A stretch of 64,000 nt of DNA, taken from the NCBI RefSeq assembly GCF_042242105.1, contig NC_092020.1:20831288-20895287 (forward strand), written 5' to 3'. Made by a program: the position numbers and the translations under genes. This DNA is from Pempheris klunzingeri. Its lineage: Eukaryota > Chordata > Actinopteri > Acropomatiformes > Pempheridae. Positions 13,501 to 26,500 of the stretch are shown here, piece by piece (the stretch's first letter is position 1; the number at the start of each line of letters is the position of its first letter). The notes beneath the pieces are model-generated. The model saw only the letters and a list, made by a program, of their open reading frames with translations. It was not told where the DNA came from and did not search any database.

Positions 13501-16500
13501 TCACCTGGGATCCCTTTTCAGGATTTGGCAGGCAAACAACGTGACCATTTGCTTAGCTGTACCCACCAGGAGGTAAAACCCTACATGTAAATTCTGTCAT
13601 TTGAGTTGACGTAACATGTGGTTCATTTCACAGGCAAATTTCTGCTCGTGTTTGTGCTCCAGAGGTTGACAGGCAGGTTGGCAGAGAAACGGAGCTGTCA
13701 CATGGCACGAAGCGTGCGTCCGTTTCATTATTACCTCTCACATGCCCGTCACTCGTTCTTCCACTTCGACTTCACCAACCAGTTTGTCTAGATTTCTCAA
13801 GGCAGAAAAAACAAAATCTCTTTTACACCTTGCCTACCTCGGCTGGCAAAACACATTCCCACAACACAGTCATGTTGGAAATTAAAGCCTGAAAATATGC
13901 TTTGGGTCGCAGGTGTGTGCATAAAGGCTGAGTGAAGCACAGTATAGTCGGCTGGATGTGGCGCCATATTCAGCCTCTCATTCCTAGAGGAGCAGCGGTG
14001 ATTTGGCTCCATCCACTGAGGTTCACAATTCGGCTTTTTCTGCCCCCATGCAGACTATACTGCTTCCCACTTCCGCTTCCAGTGTTAGTGACTGTTTCCA
14101 TTCATCGTATACAAAGGTGGGAGAGGCCAGGCCAACCTGACAGGGGAGGCCCAGGCCGGGGTGAGGTAAAGTCCTGGCCCCTCATCAAAAGATCTGCCTT
14201 AATTTCCAGCTGATGTGAGAAGGTTTTTTTTTTTTCTGGCTTTGTTTTTCTTCCTGCCGTCCCTCCTGTCGGGTGTTTTGAATTTGTTCACAAAGCTCTC
14301 ATTGGAGGAGGTGTAGCTGAAGAAACACAGCCCGGCTACCACTCCCCGTTTCACATTAACAGCATTTACAACGTGCTTCGGGCTTTGTGCGGCGTGTTTG
14401 AGCTCCTTTCATAAGCCATTTGTTTTCAGTGCTGCAGAGCCTACGCTGAGGTAGAGTCAAGTTTGAAAGACCTCATTATGTAAGCTAGTCAAAGGGAAAA
14501 AATGACACAAGCACCATTGTATAGGTCAGCAGGATTATGACTCTCGCCGTTATTGTTCTGAAGTGGTATGTGTCTAATGCTTTTACGTGACATTCAAAGA
14601 TCTTTTTCACTTTGAAAAAGGACCAGAATCAAAACAAAGTACAAAACTACCGACTTCCATTCAAAACCTGGAAGAGAAAATGGTTATTTTAAAGACCTTT
14701 ATAGACTGAATCCTCTTTGAGAAATATCTAATGATGAACTCCAGTAACTTTCTCCCCCCAATTTTGTGTCCTGCCTCATAGAAAACGAGCTACGCGAATA
14801 TGAAATCCCAGAACACAAGAGTGTAACATGAGCGGCCAATTCTTGAATTGATTTAGTCTTTGCATTTTTAAGTGTAGACCCAGGCGACTCCAAATGGGAA
14901 TCTCATGTGTTTTCAGTACGAAATGTGGAAACCTTCCCTCCTGCTAGGCACATGTCTCACGCAGCCAGCCAGGGTCTCGTGTCTGAGGGCTGCCGTCCCG
15001 AATTGCTCCCTCTCCCCCTCAGCGTTATCGAGATGATGTCAGCATTGTTGTGAATCCCTTGACAACACGAACCGCAAAACAGCAATGCGACGGGTCACGG
15101 GTGTGTGTCGAAGCACTCAGCGCAGCCGTCATCTGGTCAGAGTTTCTCTGTAAAAGTTCGAGGTGGAGCGGTCAGAGTGCAGACAGCTTTTTTTCAGGGA
15201 ACTGGATCCAGAGAAACGGGCCCAGTCACTGCTTGCATTCTCTGTTGAAATTGGATGGAAACATTCATTTTCTGTGGTTTTCCTGATACAACTTAGCCTC
15301 AGGGTCAATGCAGTGTCTGTGTGAGTCAGTGACCGCATTTTCATGCACCAAGAAATGTGACTGTGAATGTGTTTATGAACATAGATAAGAGTCAGAAAGG
15401 AACAGCTACAAAGGAATAGCTCTAATTAATGACTCTCTTAAGTCACAGATTTTATATTTGGGGTTTTTGGTATGGATGATTGTGTTCTGGTCACAGAAAT
15501 TACACCACAAAACAAAAACGGCTAAAAACAGCCCAAAGATATGTCCATGATTCTTATAACTCTGTTATAGTAAACCCTATTATAGCCCCATTTTTTTATT
15601 TTTTTTTTAACATATTTTGACTTGGAATGACTGCTAATGACAAAACATTTTGGAATTGTTCCAATAAACCACCTCCACTGGCAACCACAGTAAACATGCT
15701 ACAATGGCTGCAATGTACTCCTATGGAGCATTGTGCCAGATCAAAGTGCATCAACTAAACTTGTTTTTGCCACTGACAGGCTGAGATGTGTAATTTAAGT
15801 GTCTGACAACATTACAGAAAGCATCCCTACAGAGACAGACCTGTGAGATCCTTTCTGCTATACAGAAATAGCCGTCATATCGCTCCGCTTCAAAACCACC
15901 ATTGACAAAAATAGTAATTTTACATGGTAGTTGCTGATCTACCGCTGTCTCAATCATTTAGTTAGCTCGTGTTATTGTGTGACTTTGGTATTTTAAAGGG
16001 ATAGTTTGGATTCCACAAAATATTTGTGTAACAACACAATAACACAAACAAACTAGCTGATTGAAGCAGCAGTAGACCAGCCACTCACAAAAAACATATT
16101 TTTTTCAATGGAGTCCCCTAAAAAAAATTAATGTTTTAACACTTCTGTTTGTTTACAGATTAAATAAAGAAAATACAGCATGTTAATTAGTGAGTTTTAA
16201 AGGTGTGGCAGCTGTAGCTGTTTCCTCATGGTTGTGGCATTAATCTTTATGCTAAGCTAAGTAAACGGCATCTTATTGCACCGACAGAAGATAAGATAAG
16301 GATGTGTGTAGATCTTCTCGTCTCACTTTCAGAAAAAAAGGCATAGTAATTGCACTTCCCAAATGCTGAACCACTCCTCTATGAAAGCAGGTGTTATGGC
16401 CGCTCCATACTCTTCAGATGAAAGTACACAGCTGTAGTAATATTCTGAACACGCTATAAGTCTGTAGGCTGACTAGCAACTCAAATGACCTCAAAACAAA

Positions 16501-17015
16501 CTGTTGGAAACAATTCCCAGGTCTTTAAGTTGCACATGCACAGTAGCACTACAGTTACCGTAGTGGCTCATGTGTCTTGCCTGAATACTCACAATAACGT
16601 TGCAGATGTAAACAGGACTATTAGGTTGCCTACTTCAGAGTCTGAGTGATCATTAAATGATTGTTGTGTGTGTAAACGTAACCAGCCTCCACAGGAGAAG
16701 AGAAGTCTTAACAATGAATATGGAGAACCTGGTATTTTGACAATACAAGAGCCCCACCTGCGTTACTTCACAGGAATATTCATGTCAGCCGGACCAGTTA
16801 CGTCATTGCTTTTGTGTTTCAGGCTCTGCAGCAGTTTGTGCCAAATGCAGCTGTGCACCTTCTCCCTGAGCTAAAGCTCCTGTAACCTGTTTTTGACGCC
16901 TCCCTCCTTTCCTTTTCTTTGTGTTTGTCTGCTCCAGAAATGGTTCAAGAGACGTAACGCAGAGTGGAGGCAGGCCGAGGGTCTTCCGGCTGAGCACAGA
17001 TCGGTGTTGGACTGA
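10577..17015 (+). CDS. hopx: HOPX, homeodomain-only protein (two coding exons)
   Basis: The coding exons are 10577-10726 and 16938-17015 (stop TGA 17013-17015). The join gives 75 aa, close to the 73 aa of the human protein, and the intron is phase 0 with GTGAGT donor and CAG acceptor. The protein is almost entirely one atypical homeodomain: helix 1 around YQMKLLENSF, helix 2 around MLIAAECGLTEEE, and helix 3 starting KWFKRRNAEW. Position 51 of the homeodomain, normally the DNA-contacting Asn, is Arg here, in line with the family's known lack of DNA binding. HOPX acts in the nucleus as a cofactor; in mammals it restrains SRF in heart and marks stem-cell pools. The ATG sits in ACAACCATGG, a good Kozak context. 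The 6.2 kb intron contains an interspersed repeat at about 16.14-16.38 kb and no other recognisable feature. The frame stays open upstream of this ATG back to 10310 (see findings). The next human neighbours on one side, ARL9 and SRP72, are also its neighbours here. Confidence 0.95.
16140..16380 (-). repeat. Teleost interspersed repeat, copy in hopx intron
   Basis: Read on the minus strand, this segment follows the same repeat family as the copies at 9.2 and 58.9 kb. On the + strand the order is 'gttaattagtgag', 'agctgtttcc', 'tttatgctaagctaag', then 'gatcttctcgtctcac' and 'cttcccaaatgctgaac'. It has no coding capacity, so it is probably a nonautonomous element. It lies about 560 bp upstream of hopx exon 2. 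Confidence 0.6.
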
Positions 17016-17222
17016 GACAGAAGAATCCGCTGGATGCCCGAAGCTCTATGCTGACCTTGTTTCTCCTGGACAAACCGACCCCGCCACCCCATCTTCATCC
17101 ACCCCCCCCTCTCCCCGTGTGTCCCCCTCTCTCTCTCTTTTGTATCCATGAAGCTATTTTAATTTACTGTATGGAATGTGAAGGTGTTTGTATGTTGCCA
17201 ATATAACCGCCATGTTTACAGA

Positions 17223-17228
17223 AATAAA
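17223..17228 (+). terminator. AATAAA poly(A) signal of hopx
   Basis: A canonical AATAAA lies 208 nt after the hopx stop codon and is the first one downstream. It gives a short 3' UTR of about 225 nt. No downstream GU element was checked. Confidence 0.65.
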
Positions 17229-18217
17229 CATATTAAGTTAAAATGACTTGAGTGTGCTACTGTACGTCTGGGCTATACAATGAAACCGAGGAAACCGAGC
17301 TATACAATGGTAGGATGAAGCTTCGAAATGGTGGGGAGGGGGTTTGGGGACCGTGTGCTTTTGTTTTCAGGCTTTGTTTACATGCATGTCTGTCAGCAGG
17401 GAGCGGAGCTGGACGCCGAGCTGTTCGCGGGACTATAAAGATGTAAGGAAGCGCTGGGATCACAATAGATGTTCAGCCGCCTCTATCCAGGAACTTCCAG
17501 GGACAGATCTGGAACATGTCCAGCAGTGGGGGTGGGGTGCGTACATGTGAGCCGGCTGGGCTGCATGGCATCATGGGCTAAACAACTGACAGGTGATGTC
17601 ATTTCATTATCCCTGATGTCCTGTGAGCGCTCTCTGTAAAAAGAACAGGATCCCACCACCCGGCGAGAGCTTTACGCCTCAAGAGTATTCTGTATTATTC
17701 TTATTCTCCAGAATTTCCACCAATTTTCTCTTATATTTTTCACTCTAAACTAATTTCCTGACAGATTCATCAATTGGCCGAGCAACTGAGAAATCATCCA
17801 GCTTTTATTTTGTTTATGAATCGATCGTTGCAGTCTCTCAAGAGTAGGGATCTATTACTTTTGGTTTGATCGATTTTGATGCTCATCGTTTTGTAGAATT
17901 AAAACGAAATGCTTTTTTCAGCCTTAGTGGAAGTATGGAGAATGTGGACGTCTCTGTGTTTTCTTAGCCCTGTAGGTAGCTGGCTAAATTTAGAGGACAT
18001 GGTGTGATTTAGGGTAATTTCAAGCATCTTACTGAACTTATTCAGGCCGATACAACCACACTGATGTTTGCTGAAGTAGTGGTAGTAGTAGTGATATCTG
18101 TACCGTAGAGGAATTGAAATGTCCTGTGTCCTGAAATAAGACAACCCAGGCTGAAAGAGCGGAGCGAGAGAGCTAGAAGGGCTGCAGTTTCTCATTTTAC
18201 AGCACAGAAAAGAAACC

Positions 18218-18220
<3 letters not shown>

Positions 18221-18268
<48 letters not shown>
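18221..18268. repeat. (GT)24 microsatellite
   Basis: An uninterrupted GT run of 48 nt, the first of three dinucleotide runs within 450 bp. The other two are in the CA phase on the same strand, so the runs are mutually complementary. Confidence 0.95.
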
Positions 18269-18272
<4 letters not shown>

Positions 18273-18470
18273 ACTAAAAAAGGTGGGAGACAGAGAGCGA
18301 GGATGAGGTTTCCTGCCAAAGAGCCTGGAGTGAAAACACTCTGATTGTGGGAACTGTCTGCACAACAAGGTCGACAGAAACCAACAGCGACCCAACAGGT
18401 AGTTCATCTGCTCATAAAACACACTGCTGCCTTTTACAGGCTGTTGTGACAGTGTTTACTCTGGTATCTG

Positions 18471-18499
18471 ACACACACACACACACACACACACACACA
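18471..18499. repeat. (AC)14 microsatellite
   Basis: An uninterrupted AC run of about 29 nt, complementary to the GT run 200 bp to the left. Confidence 0.95.
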
Positions 18500-18628
18500 T
18501 TCATAAGTATGAGCACTGATGTTCACTCTTAGTGACAGTAACTCCTGAAGCTATAACTGTAATTACAACAGTCAAAACTCTACAAACTCTGCAAAATGCC
18601 CTCACTGGAGGATTTAAGTTTGTTCTAT

Positions 18629-18631
<3 letters not shown>

Positions 18632-18670
<39 letters not shown>
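18632..18670. repeat. (CA)19-20 microsatellite
   Basis: An uninterrupted CA run of 39 nt, the third member of the cluster. Confidence 0.95.
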
Positions 18671-18672
<2 letters not shown>

Positions 18673-19124
18673 GTGTCTGTTTCCTGTGCCTCGGGCTGTT
18701 TTCCTCTGAAAAAACAAGCATATTTGTTTACAGTGTGCGCTTACACACCACACACAATTGCTCAAGCTGAAAACACACATTATATCCCAGAGTCTCCCAC
18801 TCACTCATAACTCACCACTGAGTCTCACAGTACGGATTGCTTAACACCCAACACGGGCTAACTGTTATTTCATGGGTGACATGACAGATATTGTACATCT
18901 GCTGCAGCTGACAGGATCCTGTTAAGGATTAAAACCCACAACTCAACAATTTCTAGAGCAGGTGACGGTTGTGCAGTGGCCCTGAGAGCTCTACTCACAG
19001 CCTCACATTCAAATAAACAAAACACCCTCAACAATCTAACAAGACAAGCTCAGCATTTAGAAATAATGTGCAATACGTCCCTTGTTTTTGCACTATTTCT
19101 GCTACTGACACTTTGTTTCTGCAC

Positions 19125-19200
19125 CTTTTCCGTCTCCTCTGTTGCTGTAGCAAGTGAATTTCCCTGAGGTGGGATAAATCTAGTCTGGGATGAGTCTTCT
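19125..19200 (+). repeat. Probable 3' tail of a fish non-LTR element
   Basis: The segment contains 'gttgctgtagcaagtgaatt' followed by 'tccctgaggtgggataaat', a close match to a tail motif found behind many fish LINE-like repeats ('aagtgaatttcccc-tgtgggataaat'). No coding part is seen. Recognition is from memory. Confidence 0.4.
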
Positions 19201-19410
19201 TCTTCTCTTCTTCTAATGCTGCCAAATACCACTCAAATACATAAACACTGTGGTACAGGTGACAACAGAAACGGTTTCCACTACACAACACTACAAACAC
19301 AGCTGAGCAATGGTGTCCCACCAAAAAAAAACAAGCACCACTTACAGAAAGCTGGCTTTGATAACTTCATGAGTCACAGACCGTAGCAACAACAAGTGTG
19401 TCTCCTCCGT

Positions 19411-19446
19411 CTTCATCACTATTCATCACTATTCATCACTATTCAT
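19411..19446. repeat. Decamer tandem repeat (ATTCATCACT)n
   Basis: About three and a half perfect copies of a 10-bp unit, ATTCATCACT. No gene or element is associated. Confidence 0.9.
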
Positions 19447-20087
19447 TGTCCTCTTCCGCTATCGTTTGTGCTACTTGCAGCTTTTCTGTCTTTGGTCGTT
19501 TCTTTGCTTTCCAACTATTTCTCTAAATGCTGCCCATGTGTTGTCAATCTGGTGAAGATGTTTCATTCATTTGCCTGTGTGAACGGCTCTCCAATAAAAT
19601 TTCCAGGAAATATAATAGATAGAATTCATAAATATATCTATCCACATCAAACAACCTTACATGAAGACGTGGCATCTAACTCGCACCTGAGTAAGTCCTG
19701 AGACCTGAGATCTTGAAAAGCAGAACTTTTGCACACCTTTGAATCGACGGGTGCATCGGAGAAGACCATAAGCTGACTATAGTAGAAACAAGAACTCCCA
19801 CACACTGTTCTATACCTGGTGAAGGTTGCTGTGAGGAAGCTTTTGTTTCTTTCTTAGCTTAGATTTGGGATCTTGAAATGTGAGTACTTGAAGGCAAAAT
19901 CAATCAAAAGTCTTGGGTTTTGACCTGATAAATTCCTGTACCCATGAAATAGGACAGAGTCAGACAGCATAACCAGAGAATGGACTAAACGTCAAAGGAA
20001 CTTGGTCTCAGTAAAACCACTAACACCACGAAACAAAATGTTCAAATGTCTTAATCACTCTTATGGTCACATGTTAAAAAATTTACT

Positions 20088-20525
20088 TTTTTTTTTTTTA
20101 ACTGTATTTTTATTAGGTTTTTTTTAAGAAAAACAAGGAATACAAAAGCAAAAACAGAACTGGACGTACAAAGGGCAGCAAAATACAATGTTAGATCACT
20201 ACAGCATCACAATCCAACAAGGTTTCAAGGTCGAGGTGAGTGGGCCACTGTGGGCATGTTAGAGTGTCCACCTGGTTGGGCAAGACGATCTAAGAATGGT
20301 TGCCAAATGGTGTAAAATGTATTTAAATTGTCCATCACGCCGTATCGGATTTTCTCCATGTGCAATAAACGAGTTAGTTCCATTAACCACGCCTTGAACT
20401 GAGGGACAGTGTCCGATTTCCAGAGTCTTAAAATCAGTCTCTTAGCGATTACCATTCCATACATGATAAAAAAATGTACATTTTGACTTGGAATTCTGCC
20501 TGTAAAATTTTCAGTTTCAAACATT
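20088..20525 (-). mobile_element. 5'-truncated L1-like LINE, C-terminal ORF2 remnant
   Basis: Read on the minus strand, the element keeps an open frame (20524 down to 20225) with the tail of a LINE ORF2 protein: a KRLILRLWKS block, an LLHMEKIR block and an NTFYTIWQPFLDRL block, which is the usual end of L1-type ORF2 in fish. About 90 nt after the stop comes CTAATAAA, then a poly(A) tract (T run at 20087-20099 on +). There is no reverse transcriptase core, so the copy is dead. I could not find a convincing target-site duplication. Confidence 0.75.
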
Positions 20526-23500
20526 CACCTGGTTTTCACATTTCACATTTATGTCATGCAGTAAACAGGAGGTATTTTTGAATATTTTGCCAAAGATATA
20601 TTCAAGGAATTCAGCTGACAACGTATCCAAAGTGGCTTTACAGTGGAACTAACTTGATTACTAATATAAAGAACAATCACAAGTCACGAGGTCATGAACT
20701 TTCCCGCTCTCCAGACACTGATCATGTGTGGCAGAGAAAATGAGCCTCAGCTCTGCGTCCCTGCAGTGAAAGGATGATCCGAGTGTGTGATGGTGTGCCA
20801 TAAGAGCAGCCGAGAGTGTGTGCAGAATTTGAATGGAGTCTGGTTTTGTCTGTTGCTAAGAGGACTCTGCAGAGCTGAGAGGAATCTGCCATTTGGAGGC
20901 TTCCAGGCTCAGTTTGTGTCACTTTCTGCAACCTGACTTTTAGTTCCACTTAACGTGACACTGATCTGATCAGTTCATCGCCACATTTTACCCAGCAGGC
21001 CATAATGTAGTCTATTCTAGTATCCTTTACGAGGTTTAGTTCCTGTGCCTTCAACTGTTTATTTTTTCTTTGCAATGTTTGTATCTCTGACTCTAACTCT
21101 GATTTTCAGTTTTAGCTACAACCATGTACCTCTACAGGCTGGTCCTCAAAAGCCTGCCGGGCACATTACACCTTAGTTGATCAACAAAGAAACTCTTGAT
21201 AATTCATTTTTTACATCGTAAAGCAAAAATGCCAAAGAATTCACGGGTTCCCGCTTTCAAATGTGAACATTTGCTAGTATTCTTAGTAGTAAATAGAATA
21301 TTTTGGGGCTTTGGACTGTTGCCTGGACAAAACAAGTGATTTTGAAAGGATCGAACTGGGCCTTGAGACATTCAGATGGATTCTTTTTTTAATTTTCCAA
21401 CATAGTGAGAGTGTGCCATCGTATCTCTGAGAATCAAATGATTTATAAATTTACTCAAGATAATAAATGACTGATTAATGAGCGGTGAAAAAAGAGGAAA
21501 GGAGCTGTTGAATACAGAAAAAAAAGAAAATGTGCAAAAGATGCACAGATACAGGCAGTTAATTTACATGAACAAGTCTTAGCTCGACACTCTTCCTCGG
21601 GCAGCACACTCATCCTCATTGCATCGAGAACCAATTTGTGTTTGGCTGTAACTTCATTTAACAGGATGTCAAGCTTGACATATTTGAATCTTAAACCTAC
21701 CAAGCATGCTAAGTTTACATGTGCTATTGATAACAAAACAAAAAAAAAGTTTTTCCTCTCAAAAATGTTTTTGTTGTAGCATCCAGCACTACTCCCATAT
21801 CCAGAAATGTCACTGATGATGTTTTGAAAGTCACCACAGTTCAAAGCTGATTTCAACATCAACATCTGGGAGGAAACTGCAGGATGTGGGTCACTGCAGA
21901 GCCATAGAAAAACCAGGGAGTGGATCTTTAAAATATGACTTTTTAACCCTTTAAAGAGGCAGGAGTGGAAAATGAGTTGTAAAATATACCGATCAACTTT
22001 GTTCCCCAAATCTGCCAGTGTATCTCAGCAGCTACATCCATTTCATAAGTTGCTGAATAACACAGTTAAGACTGTTAGATATTTTTTTCTTTCAGCATAT
22101 TAAGATAATAACTTACAATAATTAGTTGTATGAATTTATAGCGTTGTTTTATTGAAAGTAACTACGATTAATAAAAGATAAGATAAGATGGGAAGGGTGT
22201 CAAAAAAAACCAAAAGAAACGGGGGAATTTAAAAAGTACTACTTACCACCTGGTGAGCGTTTCCTGCACCACTCGTGGTCATGATGGTTTCTGAACCGCT
22301 AATGCCAGATAAGACTTTTGAGAAATGATACTTGATTGGATGAAAACCTTCAATATATCCCTCTACAGGATGTTTAAGGGGTTAAATTAACATCCGCCCG
22401 AAAAGATCCATCACTAACTTTAGATTGTTAACTCCCGTTTCAAACTGCAATTTGACCTTCACTGGACTCATGGAGGCCTTTCTGACACCTTCAGATGAAC
22501 TCTGGCCGTCCCTTCAGCTGCTATCCTCCCCTCCTCAAAAGTCGACACCTCGAAGATACTCGTTTTTTTTCGCCCCTTCTGTTTCTCCTGTTTCGGGCCG
22601 TTAACTCAAACGAATAAACCTAAGTAAAACCATGTGGATGTTCTGGTTTTACCTCATCTCCGGCAGCATAAATGGTGGTTAATTAAGTCAACACCGTGCA
22701 AGTCCAGCAGATGTATCGGCCCAGCTGCTCCCAGTTCAAAACCACAGCAGCAGCAGACTCTGTGCTTCTGCTGCCAGTTTCTCACTGCTCAGGGAATATT
22801 TCCCAAGGGGTTTTTGTTTGGAGAGAGTTCCTGTGACTCCACCCTGACACGGTTATTTGCAGAGTTAAACCATGCAAATAAAAAATTAAACCAGAGATGA
22901 AATTTACTCTCAAATCAAAATATTTGTGAGGAAACTTTGAGACGGATCATAAGTGGGCTTATTTTCTTATCTGTACTAATTTCATGAGAGCAGGTTTTAG
23001 TTTATTTGGATCTTAATTTCCATTGCACCGTCGTAGGTGTAAAGCAGTAAGGTTTAAAAAAAAACAGCGCCCTTAAATATAAACCCCTAAATTGTGCTAA
23101 ATATAAATGAAAGCCAAGCGATAGTGCTGTTGTCTGACAGGACAGAGCAGGATGATGACCTGAGAATGTCTTGTTTTAACCACTTCCTGTGTTTGCCGGA
23201 GGGTGTGACTGCACACATCCTGTGTGAGGCTGTTGGCACAGAACTTACTTACAGTTTGCAACTGAGCCTTACAGATGAACTATTAATAATCTGCACTTGC
23301 ATTCACACGGTTATGGATGCAATAAAAAAATGTAATACAGCAGCCTTGCAGAAAAACCAATTTGGCTGCGATTGCCAATTATTTTCATGATCTGTTATAC
23401 TATTATTCATCACTTACTGCTCAGAATGCTAAAGCATCCTTTTCTAGACCTCCAAACCAAAGTCACAGTGACATAAGAGAGATAAAAGCAAACATCTTCA

Positions 23501-26500
23501 CACTCAAGACGATGAAACTAGAGAATATTTGATATTTTTGACAACATGTTGATGTACTTTACATGCACTTTTTGATCTATTTATTGACTGTTAATTAATA
23601 GACTAATTGTTTGAGCATCACACAATAAAAGCAAAGTCTATAACACTGATGTGCAATACAGCAGCTCTGCAGTTTATTCGATGCTTACGATGCCACTAAT
23701 GTCAGACTGACTCTTCTCTGGTGAATTCTGAGTGAACTCAGTGGTGTGAAGAATGACGATATGTAGAGTGGCGTTTTATATTTATATATACTATTGTATT
23801 ATGTTACAGTTCTGCGTATAAAGAGGTGGACAAAATAAAAAGGACACCTTGTTTGAGTCCTTCCTGCTACAGTAGTGAATCTGTTATGGTTTGGTTAGAA
23901 AACAGAAGAGCAGAACCTGTGGAGTTTTTGACCAACAGTGGTGCTATAGAGCAATGATTTGAGAAGTGGTCCTCGTTTTGTTTGAATCCAGCACACACGA
24001 TGGGTTTTGTGAGAAACACTGACTGTAAACACAACTGTTTGTTGACCAGAAAACAGTGTATGTACAAGATAACAAAGATCCTTTGGCTGTTTAGAGTAAT
24101 TTAGACCAAATTTCCGCCTCTGAGAAATGTTTGTTTGACTTTTTTTTTTGGTAATGTTTGTCCCAATATTCCCACCGGCCTACTCCCCACTACCTTGTGG
24201 TCCCAGGTCACGATCGCAGCAGGATAATCCCAGATTAGCCTCCCAGCAGGACGTGGGTTCAATCTCCTTTGATGTCTAGCTGAGCCGGGCCACAAACCTG
24301 CGCTGATCGAAAGCCCATGCTGGCTGCCACTGCCTGCAGCGCTCCAAATCAAATTATAGCACAGGGCCCCGCACCCCTGAACACATCAACTGAGACTATT
24401 TCTTATGCGATGCTCACTTACAGGCACCAGCAGTGTAAGTGGGATTACGGTGGATTTCCAAACTGGAGCCCCAGCACCCTTTGTAAACTAAACTGTGGCC
24501 ACATTGTGGTATTTTCAACAAGTCGTGACCTCAAAAAGGGGAAAAGGGAACTTGCTGAAAGGCTTTGGTACATTTTCTCACGCTCAGACTGCACATGCGC
24601 GCACACAGTCCTGAAGTGACGATGTTCAACATATCGTAGACTGAAAAATATTCATGTCACACACACTCATACGCATCTGTCCCAAATCAAAAATTAATTG
24701 GACCACTTCAAAGGGAGATGGAGAGGAAGTGGTGAAAGGGACAAAGATGGTACAATGTTGGTGGAAAAATGAATGACTCTGAAGAACGGCTCTTTAAAGG
24801 CTAAAATATTTACTGAATATAAATCAGTGAATTGACGCTGTCTGTGTGCAAGGGTTCAAACACGTGGTTTTGATCCTGGAGGAAAAACCCTGTGGATCAC
24901 CACATCGTACTGAGGCTCAGACAAAGGCTGCACGTCTGAGACAGAGAGCTGTTAGGGAGATTTTTTTTCCCTAACATTATTCACCTTTTCTGCACTGATG
25001 TTTTTTTTTTCTTCCAAAAGGTTAAACCAGCAATCTTTCATAAATTCTAACATCTAAGTCCAACTTTTTTATTTAAGGTTCTAGACACATGGTGATGTTA
25101 TCAACAGACGGCCCAACAGAACTGCAACAGAACAGACGCCTCAATTTGGATTGTTTCTCGCTCACGTTCCCCCTCCAGATGTCTGGAATTTAACTTTAAC
25201 ATTTAACTTTAAATTTATTTTATAATTTTTTTACAGCTTACATTTATTTGTTTCAGTTCATTCTGATTTTTTTGGTCAGCAAACAAAAGCTTTATCATGC
25301 TTACTAAGAAGAATCAAAGGAATGAAGGCCAGTGTAAACAAAGCACCAAATGAAGTTAGATGTGCAAAAAGATCATAATTACTGTCTTTTTTAAAAAAAA
25401 AATCTGGATCTAAATGTGTTTGATCACATTTTCAGCATTTTGCTGATAAACTCTCTGAGCTGAATAAGCTTCACAAAAGGGCACAAACTAGATAAGCACT
25501 GACTTGGTTTTGATGTTGAAGGAAGCTCAGGCGTACACGACGTTTTTCCGACTCCACACTGCTTCTCGTGGAGGTATGTAGTCTGCTGAAAGCGGTTTTG
25601 GTGTCGCCAGCATTTCAACACGAGCGCTTGTTGTGGCTCTGCTTGCTCCCCTTGAAACCTGATTTTAGAGATTTAGAGGAAAAAAAATAGTGTCAAAGGA
25701 GCTTCCAGGAGAAAACTCAGAAACTACTGGCCTCAAACTTGTGTTTTAAACGATATTAATCATGTTGCAGCCGTTCAAGGAAAGGATATTTAGTCATTTT
25801 AAAGTTTTCTGCCCATCATTAAGTCTTTCATCTATCACAATAAGAGCCAGACTGCAAAACCACAGATCATGAAGACAGACGGCCAATAAAAATATGGCAT
25901 GAATAGTGATTTGGCTGATGACAATGACTGGAAAATTCCACAATTAATTGAAAGAATTAGTTGTCATGTGAAAACAACTGAACAGTTTATGAGAGAGAGC
26001 TGCTTCAAAAACAGCTGGAAAATATTAGAATGGACTGTGTGATGTTAAGCACACAGCCAAGTGAGAACTGAAGACATTTGTTTAATCTAAGACTCATTTG
26101 AAAGAATGTTCTCCACAAGTACAAGAATGACTGAGTTTTGAGTCCTCCACTGTTATTTCATTGGCATCGCTAAAATCGTCCAGTGAGAGTTTACACCATG
26201 AAATAAGTAAAGGATCCATCAGTGCTGTGCTCTTACAGTCCACACGGATTCCTCCGGGCATCCGAGCTCGCAGCAGACGTTGCTCTCCTTCAGTCTGGGC
26301 AGAGACAGCTGGACCAGCCTCGGAGAGATCTGGGCTTTCTTGGAAGCAAAGGAAACGGTGGACGCAACACTCTGTGGCACACAAACAGAAAAGAGGAAAC
26401 TCAGACTTCATACACCTCTGTGGTTATGATCTAGCAAGGTGACTTCGTCATTTGAAGAACATCGGGCTGAGGAAGCTCTAGGTTTCTTTCAGTGGCTCTG

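Noticed and set aside
20088-20525. Target-site duplication around the truncated L1-like element
   Set aside because: The flanks share only AT-rich short words; no convincing direct repeat.
21455-22009. 184-codon ORF on the minus strand
   Set aside because: Biased, low-complexity translation with no acceptor, donor or family motif; a chance ORF in AT-rich DNA.
23812-23860. Stretch 'gaggtggacaaaataaaaag' resembling a DNA transposon end
   Set aside because: No matching inverted copy was found nearby, so the element cannot be bounded.
24140-24360. Possible tRNA or tRNA-SINE (GGGTTCAATCTC as a B box)
   Set aside because: No correctly spaced A box and no cloverleaf could be drawn.
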